NCBI GenBank assembly: GCA_003250475.1
Contig: QKGI01000016.1
Span: forward strand, 1 to 64,000
Direction: 5' to 3'
DNA: 64,000 bases
Source: Bacteroidota bacterium
Lineage (GTDB): Bacteria; Bacteroidota; Bacteroidia; Bacteroidales; VadinHA17
The notes below the pieces were generated by a model. The model saw only the letters and a program-made list of their open reading frames with translations, searched no databases and was not told the DNA's origin. The position numbers and the translations under genes were made by a program. This document shows, piece by piece, positions 8,329 to 16,868 of this stretch (position 1 is its first letter; the number at the start of each line of letters is the position of its first letter).

Positions 8329-9639
8329 TCACCTGCCGATGCCTTCAGAATATGTTTCCAAGGCCCTCTTCCTTGCCGGGTCATGGTCAATGATCCGCCC
8401 AGGATACCGGGGAGTATCCACTTCGGGGACCCACATTTTTATGTATGTCATATCCGGGTCATACTTCCTTGTTTGCTCTTCAGGATTAAAGATCCTGAAG
8501 TAGGGTGCGGCATCACATCCTGATCCTGCTGCCCACTGCCAGTTACCGTTATTTGATGACAGCTCGTAATCGAGCAGCTTTTCGGCAAAGTAAGCCTCTC
8601 CCCAACGCCAGTCTGTAAGGAGATGTCTGGTCAGGAAGCTGGCAGTAATCATCCTCACCCTGTTGTGCATAATACCGGTGGCATTCAGCTCGCGCATGCC
8701 GGCATCCACAATAGGATATCCGGTCATGCCGCGGCACCATCTGTCAAACTCCTCCTCGTTATTACGCCAGGTGATATTGTCGTACCTGCTCCTGAAGGAA
8801 TTGTCAACCACCTTCGGGAAATGCCACAGGATACTCATAAAAAACTCGCGCCAGATAAGTTCATTAAGCCATACCTCATTCAGCATACGGCCAATGTTGA
8901 CGAGGTGCCTGATGCTGATGGTGCCGAACCGAAGATGGACACTCAGCCTGCTGGTTCCTTTCAGGGAGGGAATATCCCTTGTCAGGTGATAATGCCGGAT
9001 AATACTGTCGTCAACAACGGGGGCAGAATAACGAAAACCTGTGTCATGAAACCCAAGCTCCGGCAGGGTGGGGACATGCTGAGGATTGGTGTGCATGAAG
9101 TTACCGGTCAGCCTGTGTGAAGGCACTTCGTCAACGGAAATCGTACCAAGTTCTCTTTTCCAGCTCCTGGAATAGGGCGTGAAGACAGTATAAGGCTTTC
9201 TGTCAGGTTTCAGAACATCGTCTTTTTCAAAGATCACCTGGTCTTTGAAGGTGTGGAAAGGTATTCCTGAGGCACTCAGTAATTTACCGATCATTTCATC
9301 ACGACCGACTGCATAGGGTTCATAATCATGATTTACATATACTGCTTTCACGTTGAATTCTGTCAGCATGTGTTCAAAAACCTTCTCAACCGTATCATGG
9401 AACACGAGCAGTGATGATTGCGCAGCGGTGATCGTTGCCTGGAGCTGCCGGAGGGCTCCGAGAATAAACTCTATACGACGGTCATAACGGTTGTCGAGCC
9501 TGGAAAGGATCTCCCTGTCAAAAATAAACAAAGGGATGACCCGGTACCCGGACTTCAGTGCCTGGAAAAGCCCGGTATTGTCTTCGATGCGCAGGTCGCG
9601 CCTGAACCAGAAGAGGACTATGGGTTCCCTGCTGTTCAT
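8329..9639 (-). CDS. phr: Class I cryptochrome/DNA photolyase
   Basis: 436 residues. It repairs UV-induced cyclobutane pyrimidine dimers using FADH- and blue light. The N-terminal alpha/beta antenna domain begins with LFWFRRDLRIEDN. The C-terminal FAD-binding domain shows the family signatures ELIWREFF, GYPIVDAGMREL, HNRVRM and NNGNWQW, with the tryptophans of the electron chain. Length matches class I CPD photolyases; a (6-4) photolyase or DASH cryptochrome is less likely from these motifs. It follows the MEMO1-like gene by 12 nt, suggesting shared transcription. A photolyase in an otherwise anaerobic-looking genome suggests exposure to light, for example in surface water or a mat. Confidence 0.95.
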   Translation of the reverse strand: MNSREPIVLFWFRRDLRIEDNTGLFQALKSGYRVIPLFIFDREILSRLDNRYDRRIEFILGALRQLQATITAAQSSLLVFHDTVEKVFEHMLTEFNVKAVYVNHDYEPYAVGRDEMIGKLLSASGIPFHTFKDQVIFEKDDVLKPDRKPYTVFTPYSRSWKRELGTISVDEVPSHRLTGNFMHTNPQHVPTLPELGFHDTGFRYSAPVVDDSIIRHYHLTRDIPSLKGTSRLSVHLRFGTISIRHLVNIGRMLNEVWLNELIWREFFMSILWHFPKVVDNSFRSRYDNITWRNNEEEFDRWCRGMTGYPIVDAGMRELNATGIMHNRVRMITASFLTRHLLTDWRWGEAYFAEKLLDYELSSNNGNWQWAAGSGCDAAPYFRIFNPEEQTRKYDPDMTYIKMWVPEVDTPRYPGRIIDHDPARKRALETYSEGIGR

Positions 9640-9651
9640 TGCCCGGGAGCT

Positions 9652-10743
9652 TTACCTGTAACCTACAGCTGCATATCCCACCCAGTGAGTCAGCTTTGCA
9701 GGGGCGGTGACGCCCATGCCGATATCGCTTACAGGTATGGGAGCCGATGCAATACTTGTCGAATATCCTGCAGGTATGCCTGTCAGTTGTATCCCTTCAA
9801 GGCCTGAGATCCTGTATGCTGTCAGTAATCCGAGCGGGACGGCATACCTTCCGCACCATGTCCATTTATATTCACGGAAGTCGGTCTCCTGGACGGTGCA
9901 TTCACTGAATTCCTTTATCTTATCACCCGTGAGGTTTCCGGCCAGCATCGTATTCATGATGTTGTTTTCATACTCCACAGCCTTGAGGTAACCTGCCGTG
10001 TCGACCCCGAAACGGTCATAGTTTTTCCCGCCCCAGTCCTCATTTCCATAGTGGACGGCATCGGTTGAGATCAGGACAGACCACCCCGGCCCCCAGGCAA
10101 GGCCTGCCTCTGACATGGTTGATATGATCGCTTCAGAAAGTGATGAGGCAATCTCCTCCATCCTCTGGAATGACATTGCAGGTACGATTATCGGAATGAT
10201 CTGAACACTTTTGTTGTAATGTTCAAGGAAGGGCACCAGGGCCTCCAGGGAGTGCTCCACCGCCTGGAGGCTGTCATGCACAATGAACTGGTCTTCCGGG
10301 AGTCTGCTCATTATCGAATTCTGAAGACCGGAAACAGGGATTGTTCCTCCGGGACTCTTCCAGTAAGCGTATGAGCCAAAGACAATTTTTCCTTCCAGGC
10401 CAAAGTTCCTGGCTTTATGACCCACTCCGAACATTATCACTATATCAGACTTTACGTGCTGAAGCAGGGCAGGGTAGAGATACCCCACGTACGAGTAATC
10501 ATCATGCGGCGATATTGCCACCCTGAACAGGTCATCCGGGCCAAACCGGGCTGATGCTTCCGCAAGTTTTTCTGTCTGCAGCCTCTCAATCCTTGACAGG
10601 ATACTGTCTGTCTGCCGGCTTTGGGTTGCGAAGCCGACTGTGTCGACTGGCGGTCTGACAGATGAAACGTTGATTTTGTGTCTGCAGCCAGTCATCATAA
10701 TGATGCCTGACATAAGGAGTATTATTATCCTTTGAGCTTTCAT
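9652..10743 (-). CDS. Lipoprotein with MEMO1 domain (AmmeMemoRadiSam system protein B-like)
   Basis: 363 residues. A lipoprotein signal ends at Cys20 (MMTGC), followed by a linker, then a MEMO1-like alpha/beta domain. Recognisable family pieces are the SPHDDYSYVGYLYP segment (equivalent to the MEMO 'PHAGYxYSG' motif), the GVGHKARNFG strand and ISTDAVHYG. MEMO proteins are related to class III extradiol dioxygenases and lack a settled function. In many bacteria they accompany AMMECR1 and a radical SAM protein, but neither partner is in this window. Export as a lipoprotein is unusual for the family, which is normally cytosolic. The first histidine is kept, while the Ala-Gly of the motif is Asp-Asp here. 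Confidence 0.75.
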   Translation of the reverse strand: MKAQRIIILLMSGIIMMTGCRHKINVSSVRPPVDTVGFATQSRQTDSILSRIERLQTEKLAEASARFGPDDLFRVAISPHDDYSYVGYLYPALLQHVKSDIVIMFGVGHKARNFGLEGKIVFGSYAYWKSPGGTIPVSGLQNSIMSRLPEDQFIVHDSLQAVEHSLEALVPFLEHYNKSVQIIPIIVPAMSFQRMEEIASSLSEAIISTMSEAGLAWGPGWSVLISTDAVHYGNEDWGGKNYDRFGVDTAGYLKAVEYENNIMNTMLAGNLTGDKIKEFSECTVQETDFREYKWTWCGRYAVPLGLLTAYRISGLEGIQLTGIPAGYSTSIASAPIPVSDIGMGVTAPAKLTHWVGYAAVGYR

Positions 10744-10795
10744 TATAAAATTGTTTGATTAAAAAGTCCTTTTGTCAAAGATCCGTATACTAAAG

Positions 10796-11383
10796 TCAGT
10801 CGCTCTGACGAGTATCAGCATGCCTGTTTCCGCGTTTCCTGCCTGTTCGTGTAAAGATAAATATTATCAGCAACAGGAAAACCGCTACTATGAAGAATGG
10901 AATGACCAGGGAGAGGAGCGAGGTGCCTGCCGCCGCTGCGTTTTCAACGGTACTGACCACAGGGTTCCCGATACCGGCTGTGAACTTTGTTGATGCCAGG
11001 CGCGTGATGGCGCTGCCGCTCTGGATCACTGCTGCGCTGCCTCCACCCAGGGCAGCGCCTGCAAGCCATCTGATGATTCCGTTGTCAACAGGCAGTACCG
11101 AGGTAAGCAGCAGGGTACCAGCAACAACAGCCATAGGTGTGGCTATGGTGTCAAGCAGGTTATCAACCAGCGGGATGTAGTATGCCACAATCTCTACTAT
11201 CGTCGCGGTCCCCAGCAATACTATAGCGGTCCATGAAGAGAGCCACTGGAAACTCTCATTCAGCGGCAATATGCCGCTTTTTGCTGCGATGGCAGCCACG
11301 AGCATGGGCACAAAAACCCGGAAACCCGTGCTGGCAGCAAGGCCGATACCTATGGCAACTGCAGAGATAAGCTCAGTATTCAT
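10796..11383 (-). CDS. DUF4126 family membrane protein
   Basis: 195 residues with about five strongly hydrophobic segments and glycine-rich turns (GIGLAASTGFRVF at the start, LAGAALGGGSAA in the middle), a hydrophobic final helix and a basic cytoplasmic tail rich in Arg/Lys. This layout and the N-terminal motif are those of the DUF4126 family of inner-membrane proteins, whose function is unknown. It lies 44 nt after the serine hydrolase gene and 52 nt before the MEMO1-like gene on the same strand, so co-transcription is possible. No catalytic residues are evident. Confidence 0.75.
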   Translation of the reverse strand: MNTELISAVAIGIGLAASTGFRVFVPMLVAAIAAKSGILPLNESFQWLSSWTAIVLLGTATIVEIVAYYIPLVDNLLDTIATPMAVVAGTLLLTSVLPVDNGIIRWLAGAALGGGSAAVIQSGSAITRLASTKFTAGIGNPVVSTVENAAAAGTSLLSLVIPFFIVAVFLLLIIFIFTRTGRKRGNRHADTRQSD

Positions 11384-11427
11384 GCAGTCAGCTTTAATGA
11401 GTGTTTACTGTTGACTATCCTGACCTG

Positions 11428-12675
11428 TCATCTGCATGGCAGGAGGGAATTTTCACGTAAAGCTTTAATAAGTGCTTCTTCAAAGGTATAGAATGTTCCG
11501 GATTTACCCTTCCGGGGTCCGTCGAATATGCCGTTTGTGATAAAGATAAAACCGTACCTGCCATCAGGTTCGAAGAAGAAGTCAGACACCAGTCCGTAAG
11601 CGGAACCGGTATGCCCCATCATGTGAGCCTCCGGTGGCAGTGCATCGCCAGCCTCCGGAACAGGGAGAATGTGAACGCTCAACCCCCGGCTACCGGGCCT
11701 GCTGTCCTCAACGTCGCCGTTGGATCCGTTGTAAACCCACTGCTGCTTATGCATCAGCTTAATACTTTTTTTAGAGACTATTGTTTTGCCGTCGAACTTG
11801 CCCTTGTTGATATGCAGAACCATGATCCTGGCAAGCTCCCCGGCAGAGATTCTCAGACCTCCCTGCGGTGAGAAGACGGCGGCATTGGTGCCGGTTATAT
11901 AACCCGAGAAGTCACGTGGTGACGCCATGACACCCTTGAAATCGTCGGTCTGGGGAACCCACCTGCCATCCTCGTTCCGGTATATAACTGCAAGATTGTT
12001 AATATCTTTCAACCCTTCCGGGATGTATGAGCCTGTAATCCCAAGAGGTATGAACAGATTCTGCTGTATGAAATCCTCGAATCTCTGACCTGTTATATTC
12101 TCTATGACCGTACCGGCCAGGCCGAAGTTGGCATTGCAGTAGGTGTAGTACTCTCCCGGGGCCTCCTGACGCCACATATCTTCGGTATAATACTTTCCTC
12201 CGGGAACAAGCAGCTCTGAGAATGAAGGGGGATTGCTTACATTATTATATGAGGCCATCAGGAACCCGTCATATCCGCTTCCTTCGTTGACGGAACCGGT
12301 ATGCAGAAGAAGCATCCTGACCGTGATGGGCTCATCAGGATGAAAAGGATTTCTGAGGGTGAAACCGAGGTATGAGCTGACGTCTCTGTCCAGATCCAGC
12401 TCCCCGCTGTCGACAAGCTTCATCATAGCCGTGGTCATGACGAATTTTGAGATGGATGCGATGCGGTATTTGGTATCTTCTGTCACGGGGAGGTTACGTT
12501 CGATGTCGCGTAACCCGGCATGATAGGTGCCGGTGATCTTGCCGTCGCAGACTGTGGCAACGGATAATCCGGCCAGGTTAAAGTCATTTCTGATTTTTTC
12601 AACTGCCTGTTGCATCTGCCCCCTGGCAGGAAGCAGTGTACCAATAAGAATCATTACCAATAATGTTTTTTTCAT
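11428..12675 (-). CDS. Secreted serine beta-lactamase-like hydrolase (class C / D,D-peptidase fold)
   Basis: 415 residues with a cleavable signal peptide (first 20 residues, ending ARGQ). The penicillin-recognising fold is indicated by the S74-x-x-K77 motif (SISK), the Y179-C-N181 motif and a C-terminal HTG box (GHTGSAYG) in place of KTG. These are the signatures of the Pfam beta-lactamase family, which includes D,D-carboxypeptidases, D-aminopeptidases and esterases. It acts in the periplasm or outside. It sits 17 nt after the GH18 gene and downstream of the MurQ/kinase/GntR genes, so a role in trimming peptidoglycan peptides is plausible. An esterase is equally possible on sequence alone. 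Confidence 0.85.
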   Translation of the reverse strand: MKKTLLVMILIGTLLPARGQMQQAVEKIRNDFNLAGLSVATVCDGKITGTYHAGLRDIERNLPVTEDTKYRIASISKFVMTTAMMKLVDSGELDLDRDVSSYLGFTLRNPFHPDEPITVRMLLLHTGSVNEGSGYDGFLMASYNNVSNPPSFSELLVPGGKYYTEDMWRQEAPGEYYTYCNANFGLAGTVIENITGQRFEDFIQQNLFIPLGITGSYIPEGLKDINNLAVIYRNEDGRWVPQTDDFKGVMASPRDFSGYITGTNAAVFSPQGGLRISAGELARIMVLHINKGKFDGKTIVSKKSIKLMHKQQWVYNGSNGDVEDSRPGSRGLSVHILPVPEAGDALPPEAHMMGHTGSAYGLVSDFFFEPDGRYGFIFITNGIFDGPRKGKSGTFYTFEEALIKALRENSLLPCR

Positions 12676-12692
12676 TTCTGCTACGGTGTTAT

Positions 12693-14171
12693 TTATTTTT
12701 TTACAATGGCCAGGGTGGCAGCGGAGCTCCCGGCCGGAGTCCTGAGGACACAGATATAAAGCCCCGGCGAAAAGCTATAAGCATCCAGTGAAACCTGTAA
12801 GGTGCCCGGGTCGGCCATTCCCGCAGCCAGTGTTTTTACGGCCCTTCCTTCCATGTCATAAAGAGTCAGTGTATAACCGCCATAACCGGTGATGTGGCAG
12901 GTTATCAATGATCTCTCTGACACCGGGTTTGGGGCAATACTTAATATTTTAACCCGGGAGAGATCCTCGGCAATACCCGCGTCATCTGATGATGTTGTTC
13001 CTGAGACGGCCTCCTTTATGCCGCTCCAGAGTTCAGGTCTGCCTGCTTCATAGCTCAGCGCCCAGATACCTATTCCTGCCAGCTGCCTGGTAAGGGCAAA
13101 GCCTGTCTTCAGCCTGAGGCTGAGGCTGTCTTCGAACCACATCTGTCTCCATCCGGAAGTGTTCTGATAGCTCAGCCAGGGGACCGAGGTTGCATTATCA
13201 AAGGTCTTCCCATAACTGGCTACAAGAGGCAGGGTGGAGTAGTAGACTCTTGAGGTCCCTGAACCTGTCGTTGCGGATTTTCGCTCGCTGCTTGTTACCG
13301 GCCAGTCGTAACCGTACCACGGTACGCCCAGCAGCAGTTTACCCTGCGGTACCCCGGCATCAAGATAATCCTCGTCAATGCTCCTTGTAATATTGTAATT
13401 CTCACCTGCCAGTGGTGCAACAGGGCCTGCGGTGGCTGATCCGCTCCAGTAATAGTTATACCCCATCATAATAACATAATCACATATCTCTGCCAGAGCC
13501 TGCAGATCCCATCCGTCAGACCAGTTGACAGCCGGTGTTGCCAGGGAGATCTCTGCCTGGGGCAGTTCGGCTTTTATACCCCTGACTGCACGCCTGCAGA
13601 ATTTGACCATCTCTGATTTCATGGCGGACGGAACACTCTCAAAGTCGAAGTTTACCCCGTCACCATTGCGTGACTTGAGCTGGTAAACAAGAGCATTGAT
13701 CAGGGTCCATTGCTTGACAGTATCTGTCAGCAGCTCAGTGTTGCGTGCCTGGCCGAAGTTTGTGACCGTAAGCATCACTTTAACGCCTCTCTGGTGTGCG
13801 TAACTGATCAGGGGGGTTGTGTCCCATCCTCTCAGGTTGCTGTAGGCGCCGGTTGCCGTGTCTACCTCAAAGCTGAAATAGGCTATATGAGTTAGTGCGT
13901 CATAGTCATACGAAAGGTAAGCAGAGGAATTGGCCCAGTATGGATGCCAGCCATATACCATAAATGACGGGTCTCCGGCAGCCCTGCTCTTAAGTGTGAC
14001 TGGAGTCTCATATGAGACATCACCGGGTAGGGGTATCGTATCAAAAACACCTGAATAGTATTCACTCTCGGCCTGGTGAATCCCCACAAATGAGGTATCA
14101 TTTTCCTGGCCTGCAGCCCCGATAAGGACTATGGCAGACAGGATCACGGCAAATATTAACCTAAGATGCAT
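12693..14171 (-). CDS. Secreted GH18 glycosidase with T9SS sorting domain
   Basis: 492 residues. A signal peptide covers about residues 1-22. The glycoside hydrolase 18 barrel covers about 70-390, with the catalytic motif DGVNFDFE at 171-178 (acid Glu178) and the usual MMGYNYYWSG strand. The C-terminal 85 residues form a type IX secretion sorting domain (APNPVSERS start, GGYTLTLYDMEGR, FSPGLYICVL end), so the protein is exported to the cell surface or medium. GH18 covers chitinases, endo-N-acetylglucosaminidases and spore cortex-type (YaaH/SleL) muramyl-bond enzymes. The lack of chitin-binding modules and the neighbourhood favour a GlcNAc-containing glycan or peptidoglycan target. It lies 23 nt after the GntR gene on the same strand. 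Confidence 0.88.
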   Translation of the reverse strand: MHLRLIFAVILSAIVLIGAAGQENDTSFVGIHQAESEYYSGVFDTIPLPGDVSYETPVTLKSRAAGDPSFMVYGWHPYWANSSAYLSYDYDALTHIAYFSFEVDTATGAYSNLRGWDTTPLISYAHQRGVKVMLTVTNFGQARNTELLTDTVKQWTLINALVYQLKSRNGDGVNFDFESVPSAMKSEMVKFCRRAVRGIKAELPQAEISLATPAVNWSDGWDLQALAEICDYVIMMGYNYYWSGSATAGPVAPLAGENYNITRSIDEDYLDAGVPQGKLLLGVPWYGYDWPVTSSERKSATTGSGTSRVYYSTLPLVASYGKTFDNATSVPWLSYQNTSGWRQMWFEDSLSLRLKTGFALTRQLAGIGIWALSYEAGRPELWSGIKEAVSGTTSSDDAGIAEDLSRVKILSIAPNPVSERSLITCHITGYGGYTLTLYDMEGRAVKTLAAGMADPGTLQVSLDAYSFSPGLYICVLRTPAGSSAATLAIVKK

Positions 14172-14194
14172 GCATGTCAGGACTAAGGTTTGTC

Positions 14195-14920
14195 TCAGGT
14201 AGTCTTGAAATACTTTTTATAAATCTCCATGTTGCGTTCCAGCAGTGTCACTGAAACCTCATAGGCTTTCTGGCTGTCTTTGTCTCTCAATGCTTCAAGG
14301 AGTTCACTCTGGTATTTCATGGTGTAATCCTTTTCGCCCTCTATATTCCCGTAAATAAGGTTTCTCATTCTCGGCAGCAGCGAATAGACCGGTTCAAGGC
14401 TGATGATGACTATCGGGTTACCTGTTGCCTTTGAGAGGTTCATATGAAAGCGGTTGATGAGGTCAACCTCCAGCTGGGTATTGTCAGGGTTACATTTCTC
14501 CAGTTCATGCTGGTTTTTCTGCAGGGTCCTTATGTCCTCCTCGGTACGGTTTCTTGAGGCAAGACGTGCAACCTCCGGTTCAAACAGGCGGCGCACTTCA
14601 ATGATCTGTAAGATAAGGTCGGAGTTAAACCTGAGGTCGTAAAAGAGGTGCAGCGAATTAATAGCATCTTCTATTTTCAGTTCAGATATATACATCCCGC
14701 TCCCTTTCCGGATATCGATGAGTCCACGAGCACTGAGACGTCTGAGAGCCTCCCTGAGGGCAGTACGGCTGACGGCAAATTGGGTGCACAGTTCTTTCTC
14801 CGTGGGCAGCTTGGATCCCGGCAGAAGCTTCTTCTGTCTTATGGCCTCCTCAATTCTCCTCTCAATTTTCTGGCTGAGAGTGAGGCCTGAACCGATTTTA
14901 CTGAAGACATCGTTTGTCAT
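14195..14920 (-). CDS. GntR/FadR-family transcriptional regulator (FCD domain)
   Basis: 241 residues. An N-terminal winged helix-turn-helix covers about residues 10-80 and includes the signature LCTQFAVSRTALREALRRL and a wing with RKGSGMYIS. An all-helical FCD ligand domain follows at about 95-230 (FEPEVARLASRN). FCD regulators usually sense small carboxylates such as lactate, pyruvate, gluconate or uronates, and usually repress. The gene follows murQ and the amino-sugar kinase, so a ligand such as D-lactate or a MurNAc-derived intermediate is a reasonable guess. A 7-bp inverted repeat lies in its own 51-nt upstream gap. GntR-type half-site palindromes are also present at three promoters of the neighbouring peptidoglycan genes. 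Confidence 0.9.
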   Translation of the reverse strand: MTNDVFSKIGSGLTLSQKIERRIEEAIRQKKLLPGSKLPTEKELCTQFAVSRTALREALRRLSARGLIDIRKGSGMYISELKIEDAINSLHLFYDLRFNSDLILQIIEVRRLFEPEVARLASRNRTEEDIRTLQKNQHELEKCNPDNTQLEVDLINRFHMNLSKATGNPIVIISLEPVYSLLPRMRNLIYGNIEGEKDYTMKYQSELLEALRDKDSQKAYEVSVTLLERNMEIYKKYFKTT

Positions 14921-14942
14921 TATCAGTTTTTTTGCCAGAGCA

Positions 14943-14960
14943 GTATCACAACAGTGATAC
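14943..14960. promoter_or_regulatory. Candidate operator: perfect inverted repeat upstream of the GntR gene
   Basis: GTATCAC-AACA-GTGATAC, two perfect 7-bp arms with a 4-bp spacer, in the gap between murQ and the GntR-family regulator and 23 nt before the regulator's start. Position and symmetry suit an autoregulatory operator. A small hairpin attenuator is an alternative. Confidence 0.45.
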
Positions 14961-14971
14961 CATCTGTAAGT

Positions 14972-15814
14972 TTATTTATAGTTTTCCCTGTAAAATTCCA
15001 GGGCTTTTTTTACTGATCCCTGCTCCATAAGCAAAATCCGGGCAGCCTCTCTCTGGATATTAAGCTCCTCAACGATCATCCTTGTGCCTCTTTCAATAAG
15101 CTTTTTGTTTGTAAGCTGCATGTTAACCATCTTGTTGCCTTTAACCCTTCCCAGCTTTATCATGAGGGTGGTGGTTATCATGTTGAGAACCATCTTCTGG
15201 GCTGTGCCTGCCTTGAGCCTGGTACTGCCGGTGACGAACTCGGGACCAACGACGACCACGACAGGAAATTCAGCTGCCTCCACAACAGGTCCTTTGGGAT
15301 TACAGGTGATACACCCTGTAAGAATACCATTCTCCCTGGCTTTCTGCACACCGCCGATAACGTAAGGGGTGGTGCCCGATGCAGCAATGCCGATGACGGA
15401 GTCTTTTGTGTTTATGTTGAAAATCTCAAGCTCACTCCAGGCTTTCGACATGTCATCTTCAGCCGACTCCACTGCTTTACGCAGGGCTGTCTCTCCTCCG
15501 GCAATAAGACCTATGACAACAGTGTCAGGCACACCGAATGTGGGAGGTATTTCAGATGCATCCAGAACACCCAGCCTGCCACTGGTGCCTGCTCCAAGAT
15601 AAAAGAGCCTGCCACCCTTCTGCATCCTGACCAGTATCTGGTTGATCAGTTTCTCAATTTCAGGGATAGCTTTTCTTACTGCAGTATGGACTTTGGCATC
15701 CTCATGATTAATGTTTGTAAGCAATTCCTGTACGGTCATCTTATCAAGGTCCTCGAAATTGGAGGGTGACTCGGTAATACTCAGGTCCTGCTTAATATAA
15801 GACTGTTTACTCAT
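14972..15814 (-). CDS. murQ: N-acetylmuramic acid 6-phosphate etherase
   Basis: 280 residues (E. coli MurQ is 298). It cleaves the lactyl ether of MurNAc-6-phosphate to give GlcNAc-6-phosphate and D-lactate in the cytoplasm. The SIS fold is shown by LGAGTSGRLGVLDASE and IGIAASGTTPYVIGG. The etherase-specific segments GGETALRKAVESAEDD and KAGTAQKMVLN (with the GSTRLKAGT strand) are present, and the C-terminal helical tail is intact. It starts 4 nt after the kinase stop codon, so the two are surely co-expressed, consistent with the kinase making its substrate. The D-lactate it releases could be handled by the FAD/Fe-S dehydrogenase at 28005-30935. Confidence 0.97.
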   Translation of the reverse strand: MSKQSYIKQDLSITESPSNFEDLDKMTVQELLTNINHEDAKVHTAVRKAIPEIEKLINQILVRMQKGGRLFYLGAGTSGRLGVLDASEIPPTFGVPDTVVIGLIAGGETALRKAVESAEDDMSKAWSELEIFNINTKDSVIGIAASGTTPYVIGGVQKARENGILTGCITCNPKGPVVEAAEFPVVVVVGPEFVTGSTRLKAGTAQKMVLNMITTTLMIKLGRVKGNKMVNMQLTNKKLIERGTRMIVEELNIQREAARILLMEQGSVKKALEFYRENYK

Positions 15815-15818
15815 AATG

Positions 15819-16667
15819 TCAAATGTGTGGATTCTGAATGTGAAACTTAACCAGGTTCTCCATGGGTGTCTCCGTGAATATTCCCGGCTGTAGCCGGTGC
15901 TTCAGGAGCAGCTCCTCAAGAAACGGCCTGAAATGAAACGCTATGCTTCCCGTAAAATGAACAGGGTACTTCCTTGCCTCCGGATAGGAGAGTACATTAC
16001 GCACGATAAACTCGTCAAAACTTGATGTAATCATCTCCTGCAACTCCTGCACATGGATGTTGTCGGAGATAAACCGGGTGAACTGCCCCAGGAACCTGTT
16101 GGGGAACGGCATGTTGTAAACATGGTCAAGGATCTCTGCCGGGGTGAAGGGAAAAGCCTTGAAGAAATTCTCGATAACAATGCCGGGCAACTGTTTCTTC
16201 AGCACACCTGCCACAAGCTTTCTTCCTAATACAGCGCCACCGCCTTCGTCACCGAGGATGTATCCCAGTGGTGAAACATTCGAGACGATTTTTTTCCCGT
16301 CATAATAGCAGGAGTTGGATCCTGTGCCAATGATACAGGCTATCCCGGGCTCAGTCATACAAAGAGACCTGGCTGCACCTATAAGGTCACTCCCGATAAA
16401 CAACTGGTCCGTACCGAAAAACTCTGCCAGGGCACTCCTCACTATCTCTGCTTTCGAGGCATTGCTTACGCCGGTACCATAAAAATATATATGTGTTACT
16501 CCGGCCCCTTTCATCCCAGGCATCTCCTCTCCAAGGAGACGAATGATCTCCCCGGCAGTAACGAAGAAAGGATTTATGCCGGAAGAGATGTATGACTTCC
16601 CTGGATTACCACCGCTGATCTCCTTCCATTCAGTCTTGGTGGAACCACTGTCCGCGATCAGTATCAT
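15819..16667 (-). CDS. MurNAc/GlcNAc kinase (BadF/BadG/BcrA/BcrD ATPase family, MurK-like)
   Basis: 282 residues of the ASKHA sugar-kinase fold. The phosphate-1 motif is LIADSGSTKTEW, the phosphate-2 region IIGTGSNSCYYDG, and the family's GYILGDEGGGAVLG follows. In Bacteroidota, relatives beside murQ phosphorylate MurNAc (the MurK of Tannerella) or GlcNAc, giving the 6-phosphates. No anhydro-MurNAc kinase (AnmK) type domain is seen. Being first in a kinase-murQ pair with a 4-nt gap, and divergent from the amidase operon, it is most likely MurNAc-specific. Sequence alone does not exclude a general N-acetylhexosamine kinase. A -7-like box lies upstream at 16756-16763. Confidence 0.85.
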   Translation of the reverse strand: MILIADSGSTKTEWKEISGGNPGKSYISSGINPFFVTAGEIIRLLGEEMPGMKGAGVTHIYFYGTGVSNASKAEIVRSALAEFFGTDQLFIGSDLIGAARSLCMTEPGIACIIGTGSNSCYYDGKKIVSNVSPLGYILGDEGGGAVLGRKLVAGVLKKQLPGIVIENFFKAFPFTPAEILDHVYNMPFPNRFLGQFTRFISDNIHVQELQEMITSSFDEFIVRNVLSYPEARKYPVHFTGSIAFHFRPFLEELLLKHRLQPGIFTETPMENLVKFHIQNPHI

Positions 16668-16755
16668 CTGTATCTTTAACGACTTATTTATTATTACTCA
16701 GCTAATTATGAGAAAAAAACACCAACATCAATTTCCTCGTACTCGCTAAGAATAA

Positions 16756-16763
16756 CAAATGTA
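16756..16763 (-). promoter_or_regulatory. Candidate -7 box for the kinase-murQ operon
   Basis: Minus strand TACATTTG fits TAnnTTTG exactly, 88 nt upstream of the kinase start in the divergent intergenic region. No good -33 element was found. Confidence 0.35.
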
Positions 16764-16797
16764 AATAATTATATTGAATTAATCAGTTTTTTGTCAG

Positions 16798-16808
16798 ATG
16801 TATGACAT
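16798..16808. promoter_or_regulatory. Candidate GntR-type operator in the divergent kinase/amidase promoter region
   Basis: ATGT-ATG-ACAT is an 11-bp palindrome with perfect 4-bp arms, close to the GntR-family TNGT-N3-ACNA pattern. It lies inside a wider TGTCA-N6-TGACA repeat (16792-16807). It sits where the -33 region of the amidase promoter would be. Related 11-mers occur at 34738-34748 and 37163-37173. Confidence 0.4.
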
Positions 16809-16824
16809 ATTTTAAAAAACTTCC

Positions 16825-16832
16825 TACTTTTG
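16825..16832 (+). promoter_or_regulatory. Candidate -7 promoter box for the 16869-33288 operon
   Basis: TACTTTTG is an exact TAnnTTTG match, 36 nt upstream of the amidase ATG at 16869. An alternative in-frame TTG start at 16830 would lie inside this box, which is one reason to prefer the ATG. The -33 element is poor. Confidence 0.5.
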
Positions 16833-16868
16833 AATCTGATTTATTATGTTCAGAAAAATCATTTCATA

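Noticed and set aside
8623-9120. 165-residue plus-strand frame within the photolyase gene
   Set aside because: Shadow of a strongly supported gene, with no start context or family resemblance.
16830-16868. TTG start for the amidase at 16830
   Set aside because: It lies within a perfect -7 promoter box and would put 13 hydrophilic residues before the signal peptide.
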